Assembly (NCBI RefSeq): GCF_014203425.1
Contig: NZ_JACHJC010000001.1
Span: forward strand, 3,684,001 to 3,748,000
Reading direction: 5' to 3'
Length of the DNA: 64,000 bases
Origin: Micromonospora echinospora
GTDB taxonomy: Bacteria; Actinomycetota; Actinomycetes; Mycobacteriales; Micromonosporaceae
Made by a program: the position numbers and the translations under genes. Shown here in pieces: positions 41,718-50,063 of this stretch. The notes below the pieces were generated by a model. It searched no databases. It was not told the origin of the DNA and was given only the letters and a program-made list of their open reading frames with translations. Positions within the stretch are counted from its first letter, which is position 1; every line of letters starts with the position of its first letter.

Positions 41718-42086
41718 ATGCCGCGGTACCTGATCTCGTTCAACGACGGCGCGATGGACCACATCCCCGCCGAGGAGCTGCCCGAGGTGGGCAGGGACGC
41801 GCACGCGGTCATCCAGGAGGCCGTGAACGCTGGTGTGTTCGTGTACGGCACCGGGCTCGAACGCCAGCAGGCGAGCATCGTGGGTACCGACGGGGTGGTC
41901 ACCGACGGGCCGTACCCGGAGACCAAGGAGGTCATCGGCGGGTTCGTGGTCCTCGACGCGGCCTCACGCGACGAGGCGCTGAAGTGGGCCGCCAAGATCG
42001 CGGTTTCGTGCCGTTGCGCCCAGGAGGTCCGGGAGATCATGCCCGACCCCGAGACCGAGGCGATGCTCCGCGCGGCGGGCCGCTGA
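41718..42086 (+). CDS. YCII-related protein
   Basis: The 122-residue protein has the YCII ferredoxin-like fold with MPRYLISFNDGAM, VTDGPYPETKEVIGGFVVLD and an EALKWAAKIAVSC helix. In actinomycetes these proteins are often encoded beside ECF sigma factors, but here it is alone. The function is unknown; some relatives are dehydrochlorinases. ATG 41718 agrees with the family start. Confidence 0.85.
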   Translation: MPRYLISFNDGAMDHIPAEELPEVGRDAHAVIQEAVNAGVFVYGTGLERQQASIVGTDGVVTDGPYPETKEVIGGFVVLDAASRDEALKWAAKIAVSCRCAQEVREIMPDPETEAMLRAAGR

Positions 42087-42190
42087 CAGGCGCGAAGTCG
42101 ACGCGATCACGGGTGGGCGGGGCACCCGGACGGAGGTCACGCCCACCGTGATCGCCGGCCTCGTGCGGAGACACCCCTGCGGCCGCATGC

Positions 42191-42595
42191 TCATGCCTGT
42201 CCGGCGGCCTGAGCGATGGCGAGGGTGTGCTGATATTCGCGCCAGTGGGCCAGCTTGCCGTCCCGGGTCCGCAACACCCCGATGAACGGCGCGGAGGCGG
42301 TCACCCCGGTCACCGTGTGCGTGCCGACGAGTTCGTATTCGACCACGATCACCTCGGGATCTGCGGTCTCGTGCACGACCACGCCGCGGCACTCCTCGAA
42401 CCGCACCGGGAACGACGCCCGGCCCGCTCGCGTGTACGCGAGAACAGGTTGCTTCCCCTCGGTGCGCGTCGGGTGGCCGGGCGCGGCGAAGGGCGTCTCG
42501 ATCACCACGTCGTCGGTCAGCGAATCTGACTCGAAGGTGGGCAGGTTCGCCAGCCACCGGGCGCACATGCTCTCGAAGATCTGCTGCGGTGTCAC
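42191..42595 (-). CDS. SnoaL/NTF2-like protein divergent from TetR
   Basis: The 134-residue protein has an NTF2-like pattern (FESMCARWLANLPTFES, VIVVEYELVGTHTVTG, DGKLAHWREYQHTLAIAQ). It is probably a small ligand-binding protein or enzyme controlled by the divergent TetR regulator 67 bases away. GTG 42595 follows GGAGG, so the longer open frame is not used. Confidence 0.8.
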   Translation of the reverse strand: MTPQQIFESMCARWLANLPTFESDSLTDDVVIETPFAAPGHPTRTEGKQPVLAYTRAGRASFPVRFEECRGVVVHETADPEVIVVEYELVGTHTVTGVTASAPFIGVLRTRDGKLAHWREYQHTLAIAQAAGQA

Positions 42596-42607
42596 GCCGG
42601 CCTCCGC

Positions 42608-42654
42608 GATAATGAGTCGTGACTCGACTTGTGCCACACAGAATAATGAGTGGA
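42608..42654. promoter_or_regulatory. TetR/SnoaL divergent operator region
   Basis: GAGTC-GT-GACTC (42614-42625) is a short palindrome. ATAATGAGT occurs twice in direct orientation, at about 42609-42617 and 42643-42651. These elements between the two start codons are candidate TetR operator half-sites. Confidence 0.45.
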
Positions 42655-42662
42655 GGCTCACT

Positions 42663-43199
42663 TTGGTAGAGGGGCCGCCCCTGCGCGCCGACGCGCAACG
42701 CAACCGGGCACGCATCCTGGACGCCGCCGAGGCGGTCTTCGCCGAGTTCGGCGCACGTGCCTCCACCGAGGAGGTGGCCCGCCGGGCCGGCGTCGCCATC
42801 GGCACGGTCTTCCGTCACTTCCCCACCAAGGAGGACCTGCTCGCCGCGCTCATGAAGCGACTGCTCGCGCAGCTCGCCGAGGAGGCTGGACGGCGCGACC
42901 TCTTCGGGTTCTTCCGACACACGGTGGCGCAGGCCGCCGCGAAGAAGACGGCAGTCGAACTGCTCGCCGGATCCGGGGTGGACATCCGGCTTCCGGACGC
43001 GGTAGGTCACCTGGAGGAGGCGATGGGCAGGCTGCTGGAACAGGCCCAAGCCGCCGGCACCGTCGCCGACTCGGTACGGCTGCCCGAGGTGATGGCGCTG
43101 CTCGCCTCCATGTGCCAGGGCGCACTGCACGGTGGATGGGACGAGCATCTGCAAGCCCGGACGCTGGCGGTCGTCTTCGCCGGATTCGAGCGCGGCTGA
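42663..43199 (+). CDS. TetR-family transcriptional regulator
   Basis: The 178-residue protein has an N-terminal TetR helix-turn-helix (RARILDAAEAVFAEFG, STEEVARRAGVAIGTVFRHF) and a helical ligand domain. TTG 42663 follows TGGAGG, which decides the start over longer in-frame options. The likely targets are itself and the divergent SnoaL-like gene. Confidence 0.88.
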   Translation: MVEGPPLRADAQRNRARILDAAEAVFAEFGARASTEEVARRAGVAIGTVFRHFPTKEDLLAALMKRLLAQLAEEAGRRDLFGFFRHTVAQAAAKKTAVELLAGSGVDIRLPDAVGHLEEAMGRLLEQAQAAGTVADSVRLPEVMALLASMCQGALHGGWDEHLQARTLAVVFAGFERG

Positions 43200-43299
43200 C
43201 GGTCCGGCGCCGATCACGCCGCGATAACCGGTTGTCCGGCCCCGGCGAGCACTGTTAGCTTGCCGGTGGCCGTGCCGGAGGACGAGGGAGGTGGTACCC

Positions 43300-43353
43300 G
43301 TGACCGCAGTATCGACATGGGTGCTCCCCTCGGGGGTCACGGCCGGGCGATAG
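43300..43353 (+). other. putative 17-residue leader ORF before hydrolase
   Basis: GAGGGAGG precedes GTG 43300 by about eight bases and opens a 17-codon frame (VTAVSTWVLPSGVTAGR). After its TAG (43351-43353), CGGGAG and CTCCCG form a hairpin (about 43360-43381) immediately before the hydrolase ribosome site. The upstream GGAGGTGGTACC resembles the T-box consensus, but there is too little sequence before it for a full T-box. A translational attenuator is possible. Confidence 0.4.
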
Positions 43354-43393
43354 GTCGTCCGGGAGCGCCGTCGCACTCCCGAAAGGCACGACC

Positions 43394-44182
43394 ATGCGCT
43401 TCATCTCCGAACAGCGCCTCGCCGACGGCGTCCGCGAACGCGAGTTCACCCTCGGCGGCATCCCCGGCATCCTGTGGACGCCCGCGCCCGCGTCCGAGCC
43501 GGTCCCGCTGATCCTGCTCGGCCACCCCGGCGGGCTGCGCCGGATGTATCCCCGCCTGGTGGCCCGGGCGCAGGGCTGCGTCGAGCAGGGCTTCGCCGCC
43601 GCGACCATCGAACTGCCCGGCAGCGGCGACCGGCCCGCGTCCGCCGCCGCCGAGCAGGCCCGCGCCGACCTGCGCCGGGCACTCGCGGCCGGTGAGCCGG
43701 TCGCCGACGAGGTGGTCGACCGGCTCGTCCTGCCGCTGGTGGAGAAGGCGGTCCCGGAGTGTCGGGCCGCGCTGGACGCGCTCCTCGCGCTGCCCGAGGT
43801 CGGCGGCCCGGCCGGGTACGCCGGTGGGGTGATCTCGATCGGCGTACGGCTGGCGGTGGTCGAGCCGCGCATCGTGGCCGCGCTCCTGTTCGCCGGGAGT
43901 TTCGTGCCGCGCGCCATCGTCGCCGAAGCCCGGCGGGTCACCATTCCGCTGCACGTCCTGCTGCAGTGGGACGACGAGGGCAACGACCGGCAGATGGCCC
44001 TGGACCTGTTCGACGCCTTGGGCTCGGCGGAGAAGACGCTGCACGCCAACATGGGCGGGCACACCGGCGTCCCGTGGTTCGAGGGAGAGGCCGCGAACCG
44101 GTTCTTCGCCCGGCACCTGAAGGCTGGCCCACCGGCGGCGGCCTCGGCGGATCCGGGGGAGCGGACGCCGTCCGGCCAATAG
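43394..44182 (+). CDS. alpha/beta hydrolase
   Basis: The 262-residue protein has an alpha/beta hydrolase fold: PLILLGHPGG (oxyanion region) near residues 37-46, a Ser in GGVISIG as probable nucleophile (the elbow lacks a first Gly) and NMGGHTGVPWF with the catalytic His. Dienelactone hydrolase-like and small esterase families are closest by eye. It is preceded by a possible leader ORF and followed by a VOC protein whose promoter overlaps its stop codon. Confidence 0.8.
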   Translation: MRFISEQRLADGVREREFTLGGIPGILWTPAPASEPVPLILLGHPGGLRRMYPRLVARAQGCVEQGFAAATIELPGSGDRPASAAAEQARADLRRALAAGEPVADEVVDRLVLPLVEKAVPECRAALDALLALPEVGGPAGYAGGVISIGVRLAVVEPRIVAALLFAGSFVPRAIVAEARRVTIPLHVLLQWDDEGNDRQMALDLFDALGSAEKTLHANMGGHTGVPWFEGEAANRFFARHLKAGPPAAASADPGERTPSGQ

Positions 44183-44191
44183 GGTGATCGC

Positions 44192-44590
44192 ATGGCGCCC
44201 GTGACCGGACTGGACCACGTCGTCATCGCCGCGTCCGACTGGCGGACCGCCACCGACTTCTATCGCGACGTCGTCGGCGCCGAGGTGATCGGCGCCGGCG
44301 GCGACCGCGTCGCCTTCCGGATCGGCCCCAATCAGTTGAGCGTGCACGGGCCGGGCCTCGACCTCGGCGGCAACGTCGCCCGCGTCCCGGTCCGCCCGGG
44401 CAACAGCGACATCTGCCTCGTCTGGGCGGGGCCGATCGAGGAGGCGGTGGCGCACCTGCGGCGGCACGACGTCGAGGTGGAAACCGGACCGGTCCGGCGG
44501 GTCGGCGCCGGTGGCGCCGGGACCAGCGTCTACTTCCGCGACCCGGACGGAAGCCTGCTGGAGTTCATCTCCTACCAGGAGGCGCCGTGA
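44192..44590 (+). CDS. VOC-family (glyoxalase-like) protein
   Basis: The 132-residue protein has two beta-alpha-beta-beta-beta modules with GLDHVVIAASDWRTATDFY at the N-terminus and YFRDPDGSLLEFISY at the end, giving metal-ligand candidates His and Glu as in glyoxalase/fosfomycin-resistance proteins. TAGGGT (44180-44185), which includes the previous stop codon, lies six bases before ATG 44192, indicating its own leaderless promoter. Confidence 0.85.
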   Translation: MAPVTGLDHVVIAASDWRTATDFYRDVVGAEVIGAGGDRVAFRIGPNQLSVHGPGLDLGGNVARVPVRPGNSDICLVWAGPIEEAVAHLRRHDVEVETGPVRRVGAGGAGTSVYFRDPDGSLLEFISYQEAP

Positions 44591-44600
44591 CGGTGTCCGG

Positions 44601-44990
44601 TCAGAGCGGTGACACCACCAACTCGACGTGGCGGGCCTCCGTCGCGTCGTCCACGGCGAACTGCAACAGCCAGCGGCCCGGCGCCAACTCGATCTCGTCG
44701 TTGTCGTCGGCGTCGCCGACGTAAAGCCGTCCGGAGGGGACGTCCAGGGCCGCCTCGTACGGATGCCCCGTGACGCGCTGCGACGTCGCCCGGATGTCGA
44801 GGGTGACATCTGCCTTTCCCTCGTCCGCCACGGCGGCGGAGGCGACCAGGACCGCGACGTGGTGCGTCGTGGCGAGCACCGGCGCGTCAGCGGCGTGGAA
44901 GTCGATGTCGAAATCGGCCTCGCAGTGAGCGTCGCTGAGGTAGACGGCACCCCAGTGGTAGGTGCGGACCCGGCGTACAGGTGGATTCAC
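44601..44990 (-). CDS. hypothetical protein coupled to VOC gene
   Basis: The 129-residue protein is mostly beta-strand by pattern (TYHWGAVYLSDAHCEADFDI, GRWLLQFAVDDATEARHVEL) and acidic. I do not recognise a family. GTG 44990 overlaps the upstream VOC stop as GTGA, so they are translated together; longer in-frame starts would lie inside the VOC gene and are rejected. Confidence 0.65.
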   Translation of the reverse strand: MNPPVRRVRTYHWGAVYLSDAHCEADFDIDFHAADAPVLATTHHVAVLVASAAVADEGKADVTLDIRATSQRVTGHPYEAALDVPSGRLYVGDADDNDEIELAPGRWLLQFAVDDATEARHVELVVSPL

Positions 44991-45367
44991 GCGGACCCGC
45001 CCACCGGCGACGCCCAGGTGGGACGCCGGATCAGGCAGAACGGGTGACCGGCCGGATCGGCGTACACGTGGTCGCCCTGCAGCCGCCGCGCGCCCAGTGC
45101 GAGCACCGCCGCGCCCGCCGCGTCCTGGTCGTCGACCATCACGTCGAGGTGCATCTGCTGCGGCACTTCCGGCTCCGGCCACGTCGGCGGCGTCAGCTCG
45201 GGGGCGCGCTGGAACGCCAGCCCGGACGCCGCCGTACTGGCCGACACCACGGCGAAGTCGTCGTCCGCGTACGTGACCGGGTCGCCGAGGACCGCGCTCC
45301 AGAAGCGTGCCTCGGTCATCGGATCCGGGCAGTCGACGATCAGGTGGTGGAGCCGCCCGAGCGGCAT
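44987..45367 (-). CDS. VOC-family protein
   Basis: The 126-residue protein has the glyoxalase-like fold, with LGRLHHLIVDCPD at the N-terminus, QQMHLDVMVDDQDAA mid-protein and HVYADPAGHPFCLIRR near the end. ATG 45367 has GAGGTG seven bases upstream and is preferred to GTG 45376. It belongs to a minus-strand group with the HhH protein upstream and the coupled hypothetical downstream. Confidence 0.82.
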   Translation of the reverse strand: MPLGRLHHLIVDCPDPMTEARFWSAVLGDPVTYADDDFAVVSASTAASGLAFQRAPELTPPTWPEPEVPQQMHLDVMVDDQDAAGAAVLALGARRLQGDHVYADPAGHPFCLIRRPTWASPVGGSA

Positions 45368-45380
45368 CGCGATCACCTCG

Positions 45381-45575
45381 TCAGCTCAGCCGCAGGTCGT
45401 GCTCGTCGAGGGCGGCCTCGATGACGTCCAGCGCCTTCGGCCCCATGCCGTGCAAGCGGGCCAGCTCCGCTCGCGGCACCCCGGCGAGCTGGCGCAGCGT
45501 GGTGTAGCCGGCGGCGGTCAGCGCCCGCGTCGCCGGCGCGCCGATCTTCGGCAGACTGTCCAGGGACGACGTCAT
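45381..45575 (-). CDS. small helix-hairpin-helix protein (64 aa)
   Basis: The 64-residue protein consists of two helix-hairpin-helix motifs (LPKIGAPATRALTAAGY and LARLHGMGPKALDVIEAAL), like the RNA polymerase alpha C-terminal domain. It probably binds DNA or nucleic-acid backbones non-specifically. ATG 45575 lies six bases after TAGCAT (45582-45587, minus strand), so the transcript is likely leaderless. Confidence 0.78.
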   Translation of the reverse strand: MTSSLDSLPKIGAPATRALTAAGYTTLRQLAGVPRAELARLHGMGPKALDVIEAALDEHDLRLS

Positions 45576-45776
45576 CGCCCGATGCTAGACCGCCGGCGCC
45601 GAGCCCGATGCCCCGGCGAGCGCCCGGCCGCCCCGGACGCGAACTCGTCCCCCTTCATGTGGCCCTCAGGGCGGACTCGGGGAGAAGGCCCGATGGGCAT
45701 ATCGGGGCGTTTCCGTATAGGACTCGGGTGGGACGCCGCTGAAGAATCGACGAACATCCACACACCGGGAGGCGCC

Positions 45777-47183
45777 GTGTTCCGACGTACCGTGGCCGTC
45801 GCTCTGGCCGCGCTCACCGTCCTGGCGGGACTGCCCGGCGCGGCGCGCGCCGATGGTCCGCCGCAGCGGCTCGTCTGGGGCGAGTGCGCCGACGATCTGC
45901 CGAACGTCCCGCCGGATGAGCGCGTGCGATGCGCCCGGCTCCGCGTGCCGGTGGACTGGAACCGGCCGAACGGCCCGACGTTCGAACTCGCTGTGGCACG
46001 CCGGCTCGCGCGAGCGCCGGAGCGGCGGGTGGGCATGCTGGTCTTCGGGCCGGGAGGCCCCGGCGACTCGGGGGTGGAACGCATCCGTAAGGGCGACCGG
46101 TTCAGCGGCGAGTTGCTGGATCGGTTCGACCTGGTCAGCTTCGACCCGCGCTCCGTGGCCCGCACGGCCGCGCCCGTCTGCACGCCGGATCCGGCGCTAC
46201 GCAAGCCGCCCGTCCCGCTGACCGGTCAGGCCGACTTCGACGCCGCGGTGGCGTACAACCAGGCCCTGTGGGGCAGGTGCCGCCCGACCAGCCCGGTGTT
46301 CGACCACGCCGACACGCTCAGCACCGTCCGTGACCTCGACGCGTTACGGCGGGCGCTGGGGGAGCGGCGGCTGTCCTTCCACGGCAGCTCGTACGGCACA
46401 TTGCTGGGCCAGCAGTACGCCGAGCGGTATCCCGGCCGCGTGCGGGCGGTCGTGCTGGAGGGCGTGTTCGACCACAGCCTCGACGTGCGGTCCTTCGTGC
46501 GGACGCAGGCCGCCACGTTGCAGGACTCGTTCGACGAGTTCGTCTCCTGGTGCGACAGGTCGGCGGACTGTGCGCTCCACGAAAGGGACGTGCGGTCGGT
46601 GTGGGCGCGGGTGCTGGCCCGCGCGGACCGTGGCGAGTACACCCCTCGTACCGCCTTCGACGTCACCGCCGTGGCACTCGGCCTGCTCGCCGGCCCTCGC
46701 TGGCCGCAACTCGCGGTGATCGTGCGGGACATGGACGCCGGCGCGCCGCCACCGGAGGTGAATCTCCCGCTCTCGGTCGCGGCGTTCTGCGCGGACTGGC
46801 CGGCCCGGGTGCGCGACTACACCGACTACGCCGGCCTGGTCCGGGACGCCGTGGCCGTCGCCCCGGACGTCCGGTACGGCGCCGGTCTGCTGGCCGTGCA
46901 GATCTGCCTGGGCTGGCCGTCCCCGGTCCGCAACCCGCCGCACGCGCTGAATGTGCACACCCGCACGCCGCTGCTGCTGCTCAACGCCCGGCACGATCCC
47001 CGCACCGGCTACGCCTGGGCGGTGAACGTCGCCCGGCAACTCGGCCGGCATGGACGTCTGGTCACCTACGAGGGCTGGGGCCACGGCACCTACCAGCGCA
47101 ACGACTGCACGGAAGCGGTGGTGGACAGGTACCTCGTCGACCTGACGTTGCCCGCCCCCGGCGCGCGATGCCCGGCGGGCTGA
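45777..47183 (+). CDS. secreted tripeptidyl aminopeptidase-type alpha/beta hydrolase (S33)
   Basis: The 468-residue protein has a Sec signal peptide (VAVALAALTVLAGLPGAARA) and the S33 fold of Streptomyces Tap/SlpD: FGPGGPGDSGV oxyanion loop, FHGSSYGTLLGQQY with nucleophile Ser, LLNARHDPRTGYAWA with Asp and GWGHGTYQRNDC with His, plus the C-terminal TAP-like domain. It should cut short peptides from N-termini outside the cell. GTG 45777 follows GGGAGG. Confidence 0.9.
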   Translation: MFRRTVAVALAALTVLAGLPGAARADGPPQRLVWGECADDLPNVPPDERVRCARLRVPVDWNRPNGPTFELAVARRLARAPERRVGMLVFGPGGPGDSGVERIRKGDRFSGELLDRFDLVSFDPRSVARTAAPVCTPDPALRKPPVPLTGQADFDAAVAYNQALWGRCRPTSPVFDHADTLSTVRDLDALRRALGERRLSFHGSSYGTLLGQQYAERYPGRVRAVVLEGVFDHSLDVRSFVRTQAATLQDSFDEFVSWCDRSADCALHERDVRSVWARVLARADRGEYTPRTAFDVTAVALGLLAGPRWPQLAVIVRDMDAGAPPPEVNLPLSVAAFCADWPARVRDYTDYAGLVRDAVAVAPDVRYGAGLLAVQICLGWPSPVRNPPHALNVHTRTPLLLLNARHDPRTGYAWAVNVARQLGRHGRLVTYEGWGHGTYQRNDCTEAVVDRYLVDLTLPAPGARCPAG

Positions 47184-47195
47184 CCCGGCGCGCTG

Positions 47196-48200
47196 CTAGC
47201 CGGCCCGGCCCGGCGCCCCGGCGAGCGTAGGGTCGGCCGGCCGCCGGTGCGGCAGCGCCGCCAGGCCCAGCGCGAGCAGCAGCAGGACCGCGCCGAGCAG
47301 GAACGGCAGCGACATGGTGGGCTGGCCGAGCCACTCCCACGGCACGTGCCAGCGGGGATGCGGCTCGTCCAGGTGGTGCGTGAGCATCAGTGGCGCGCTC
47401 AGCAGGATCGGCGCGGCCCAGAACACCATCGCGACGCCGTACAGGACCTTCGCCGGCCCCTGCACCAGCGGGCGTCGTCCCTCGGTGCGCCGGCTGGCCC
47501 AGCCGAACAGCACCCAGCCGCCGACAGTGCCCAGTGCGAAGGCGAGCAGACCTGCGGGGTGGGCGGCGCCGGGGGTGGCGCGGCTGAGGGTGAGGCTCAT
47601 CGAGCCCTCGGCGTTGAGTTGCACAGCGAGGATGTGGTCGCCGCGTTCGGCGTACACGGTGGCGTCGGAGTGGACGGGCTCGCTGTGCTCCCACCCGGCG
47701 GCGTCCAGGCGCTGCCGCAGCTCGGTGAGGCCGGCGGCCGGCGTCTGGTCGAACGACGCGGTCAGCTCGGCCAGCGCGTACTCGCCGCCGTCGCCGAGCA
47801 GCAGCTCGGACACGAGATCCTGGTCCAGCGGGTGGCCGTAGATGAGGAACACGGCGGACGGGTCGTCCTGGTCGATGTGGCTGACCTGCCGGTCCGGGTA
47901 GAGCTGGCCGACCACGGCGGCGAGGTCCCGGTGGTCGAGCGGACGGGAGCCGAGCCAGGCGAGCCAGGTGCCGAACGACGCGGCGAACAAACCGCAGGCC
48001 ACCGCGAAGACCGACGCCCAGGCCACCACGGAACGGCTCGCCGGCCGTCCCAGCCGGGCACGCAGACCATGGCGTACGAGATTCGCCGCCACCCGGGTAC
48101 GGCGGTGTGCCGGGCCGACGTCCCGTACCGTCTCCAGGATCTCGGCCCCGCGCGCGCGGCGGTAGTCACGGGGGTAGGCCAGCAGCAGCCAGCGGTGCAT
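47196..48200 (-). CDS. membrane protein, PadR partner
   Basis: The 334-residue protein opens with MHRWLLLAYPRDYRRARGAE, the cytoplasmic prefix often seen in PadR-linked actinobacterial membrane proteins, then shows one hydrophobic segment near 60-85, a long polar region and three more segments in the last 110 residues. The function is unknown. It lies 32 bases downstream of the PadR gene on the same strand and is probably its regulatory target. Confidence 0.72.
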   Translation of the reverse strand: MHRWLLLAYPRDYRRARGAEILETVRDVGPAHRRTRVAANLVRHGLRARLGRPASRSVVAWASVFAVACGLFAASFGTWLAWLGSRPLDHRDLAAVVGQLYPDRQVSHIDQDDPSAVFLIYGHPLDQDLVSELLLGDGGEYALAELTASFDQTPAAGLTELRQRLDAAGWEHSEPVHSDATVYAERGDHILAVQLNAEGSMSLTLSRATPGAAHPAGLLAFALGTVGGWVLFGWASRRTEGRRPLVQGPAKVLYGVAMVFWAAPILLSAPLMLTHHLDEPHPRWHVPWEWLGQPTMSLPFLLGAVLLLLALGLAALPHRRPADPTLAGAPGRAG

Positions 48201-48232
48201 GGGTTCTCCCTACGGGGCCGCGACGGTGGGGG

Positions 48233-48562
48233 TCAGGCGGGGCGGGGCCGCAGGGCGCGCAGCCGGGTCTCGGCGGCGGACGCGAGCTGCCGCAGCCGCT
48301 CGGTCTGGCGTGCCAGCTCGGCCTGGCCGTCGGCGCGCAGCCGGTAGTAGCGGCGCAGCCTGCCGTCGACCACCTCTTCGTGACTGAGTTCGACGAGGCC
48401 CTGCGCGGCGAGCCGGTCCAGGGCGGCGTAGAGGGTGCCCGGCAGCAGGTTGACGCGACCGCCGGACAGGCCGGCGACCTCCTGGATGATCCCGTAGCCG
48501 TGGCGCGGCTCGTCGGCCAGCGCGGTCAGGATCAGGAAGGTCGCCTCGCGCATCTCACTCAC
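48233..48562 (-). CDS. PadR-family transcriptional regulator
   Basis: The 109-residue protein is a short PadR winged helix (FLILTALADEPRHGYGIIQEV, LLPGTLYAALDRLAAQGLVE, RRYYRLRADGQAEL). It is preceded by a strong promoter at 48571-48598 that contains an A+T-rich dyad. GTG 48562 begins eight bases after the -10, consistent with a leaderless mRNA. It likely represses itself and the membrane protein gene. Confidence 0.88.
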   Translation of the reverse strand: MSEMREATFLILTALADEPRHGYGIIQEVAGLSGGRVNLLPGTLYAALDRLAAQGLVELSHEEVVDGRLRRYYRLRADGQAELARQTERLRQLASAAETRLRALRPRPA

Positions 48563-48570
48563 CGAGGCAA

Positions 48571-48598
48571 CATATATAGCCGATCAATACATCGTCAA
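48571..48598 (-). promoter_or_regulatory. PadR promoter/operator
   Basis: On the minus strand TTGACG (48593-48598) and TATATG (48571-48576) are separated by 16 bases. The A+T-rich stretch between and over the -10 (ATGTATTGATCGGCTATATA) is roughly dyad-symmetric, as PadR operators are. It overlaps the 3' end of the neighbouring upstream gene. Confidence 0.6.
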
Positions 48599-49092
48599 TG
48601 GCTGCCGAGCAGTCCGCGTTCCGTCATGAAGGCGCGCAGCGTCCCGGCGTCCTCGGCGGACATCAGCCACCGGGGAATCACCGTGGCCGGCATGCGTCCC
48701 ACGTACACGATCCAGAAGTCCGGGGTCTCGGTGACCCGCTCGACGCCGTCCCAGGCGATGCCGCCGGACTCCGGACCGCTGCGCATCATGATGTTGCGGT
48801 CGTCGATGTCGTAGCCGCCCTCGACGGCGTAGCCGCCGGAGCGGCGCCGGGCCCGCCACCGCACCCACGGCGCGTAGAGCATCGACAGCACGCCGGCCAC
48901 GATGAACGCGGTCCACAGCGAAGCGAACCGGCCACCTCGGTCCGACGCCTGGGAGGCGACCCAGCCGATCACCCCGATCGCGGCGAGGACCGCGCCGATG
49001 TAGCCGAACCGGCGCAGCCGGGCGGCGGCGAGCGCGGCGGCCACGCGGGCCGGATAGGCAGGGTCGGCCGGTACGGCGAAACGGATCTGCAT
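48595..49092 (-). CDS. YcxB-like membrane protein
   Basis: The 165-residue protein has two adjacent membrane helices (about 30-45 and 58-75) followed by a cytoplasmic domain with GGIAWDGVERVTETPDFWIV, as in YcxB/PH-like proteins of unknown function. ATG 49092 is used; a GTG two codons earlier is equally possible. The last codons overlap the PadR promoter. Confidence 0.72.
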   Translation of the reverse strand: MQIRFAVPADPAYPARVAAALAAARLRRFGYIGAVLAAIGVIGWVASQASDRGGRFASLWTAFIVAGVLSMLYAPWVRWRARRRSGGYAVEGGYDIDDRNIMMRSGPESGGIAWDGVERVTETPDFWIVYVGRMPATVIPRWLMSAEDAGTLRAFMTERGLLGSH

Positions 49093-49266
49093 CGGCACCG
49101 AGGACCACCCACCGGACTCGTGTTCTGGACGGCGGGAGCGCTGCCCCGCGAGGACGTGCGGCTCCACGTTACCGGTGACCGGCGGGGGCGCGGTTCTCCG
49201 CACCCCGGCGGCTCGGGCCGGCCCGCTGAGGTCGGCGGTCGCAGCGCCACCTGGGCTCCTGAGGTC

Positions 49267-50010
49267 TCAGATCCGGCGCAGCACGAACGTCACGAAGCCC
49301 AGCATGTTCCGGTACCCGCGCAGCCACTGGTCACGGTGCTCGCGGGCGGCCGTCAGCGCCCCGGCGGCGTCCGGGTGACCGGGGTTGTCCAGCGCCCACT
49401 CGGTGAGCGAGCCGGTCCACGACCACTCGTAGTCGTCCCACTCGGCGGTGTCGCTGACGTGCGCGTACACCGGGGCCCAGCCCGCCTGCTCGGCGGCGTC
49501 GACCAGGCCGGCGAGGTCGGCGTGGTCGTCCGGTTTCGCGCCCAGCGCCGCCAGCGCCCCCGGCGTCGGCGGCACCTGCCAGAACCCCTCGCCGACCATC
49601 AGGATGCCGTCGGCCTTCACGTGCCGGCCGGCCAGCCTCAGCGTCTCGCTGAAGCCGCCGAGCGCGTGCGTCGACCCGACGCACAGCACCAGGTCGTAGT
49701 CGCCGTCCGGCACGTACGCGCGGGCGTCGCGCTCGTGCAGGGTGAGCCGTTCGGCGAGGCCGCGTTCGGCGGCGGCGTCCGCTGCGCGTTCGAGCGCGTA
49801 CGGGCTGAGGTCCACGCCGTCGGCGTGCCCGTCCGGGTAGTGCGCGAGGGCCTGCAACGCCCAGGCGGCCTCACCGCAGCCGAGGTCGAGGATCCGGGCC
49901 TCCGGCCGCCGGCCCGCCCGGCGCAGCAGCCGGTTGAGGCTGAGGCCCGAGATCGGGGCCGCGATCGGGTGGTGCGAGTGCGCGATGCTGCTCAGGCGTT
50001 GACGGTCCAT
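49267..50010 (-). CDS. class I SAM-dependent methyltransferase
   Basis: The 247-residue protein has motif I ARILDLGCGEAAWAL, an acidic DGVDLSPY loop and YDLVLCVGSTHALGGF as motif II. The substrate is unknown. ATG 50010 (MDRQRLSSIAHSHHPIAAPI) is the family-like N-terminus, and TTGACT lies six bases before it. Confidence 0.85.
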   Translation of the reverse strand: MDRQRLSSIAHSHHPIAAPISGLSLNRLLRRAGRRPEARILDLGCGEAAWALQALAHYPDGHADGVDLSPYALERAADAAAERGLAERLTLHERDARAYVPDGDYDLVLCVGSTHALGGFSETLRLAGRHVKADGILMVGEGFWQVPPTPGALAALGAKPDDHADLAGLVDAAEQAGWAPVYAHVSDTAEWDDYEWSWTGSLTEWALDNPGHPDAAGALTAAREHRDQWLRGYRNMLGFVTFVLRRI

Positions 50011-50063
50011 CGCCGCAGTCAACACGAGGACGGCGGGCCCGCGCACGCGGGTGGCCGCGCCGG

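Noticed and set aside
43270..43300. T-box riboswitch
   Set aside because: Only the GGTGGTACC-like word is present; fewer than 100 bases separate it from the TetR stop, too little for stem I and a specifier loop.
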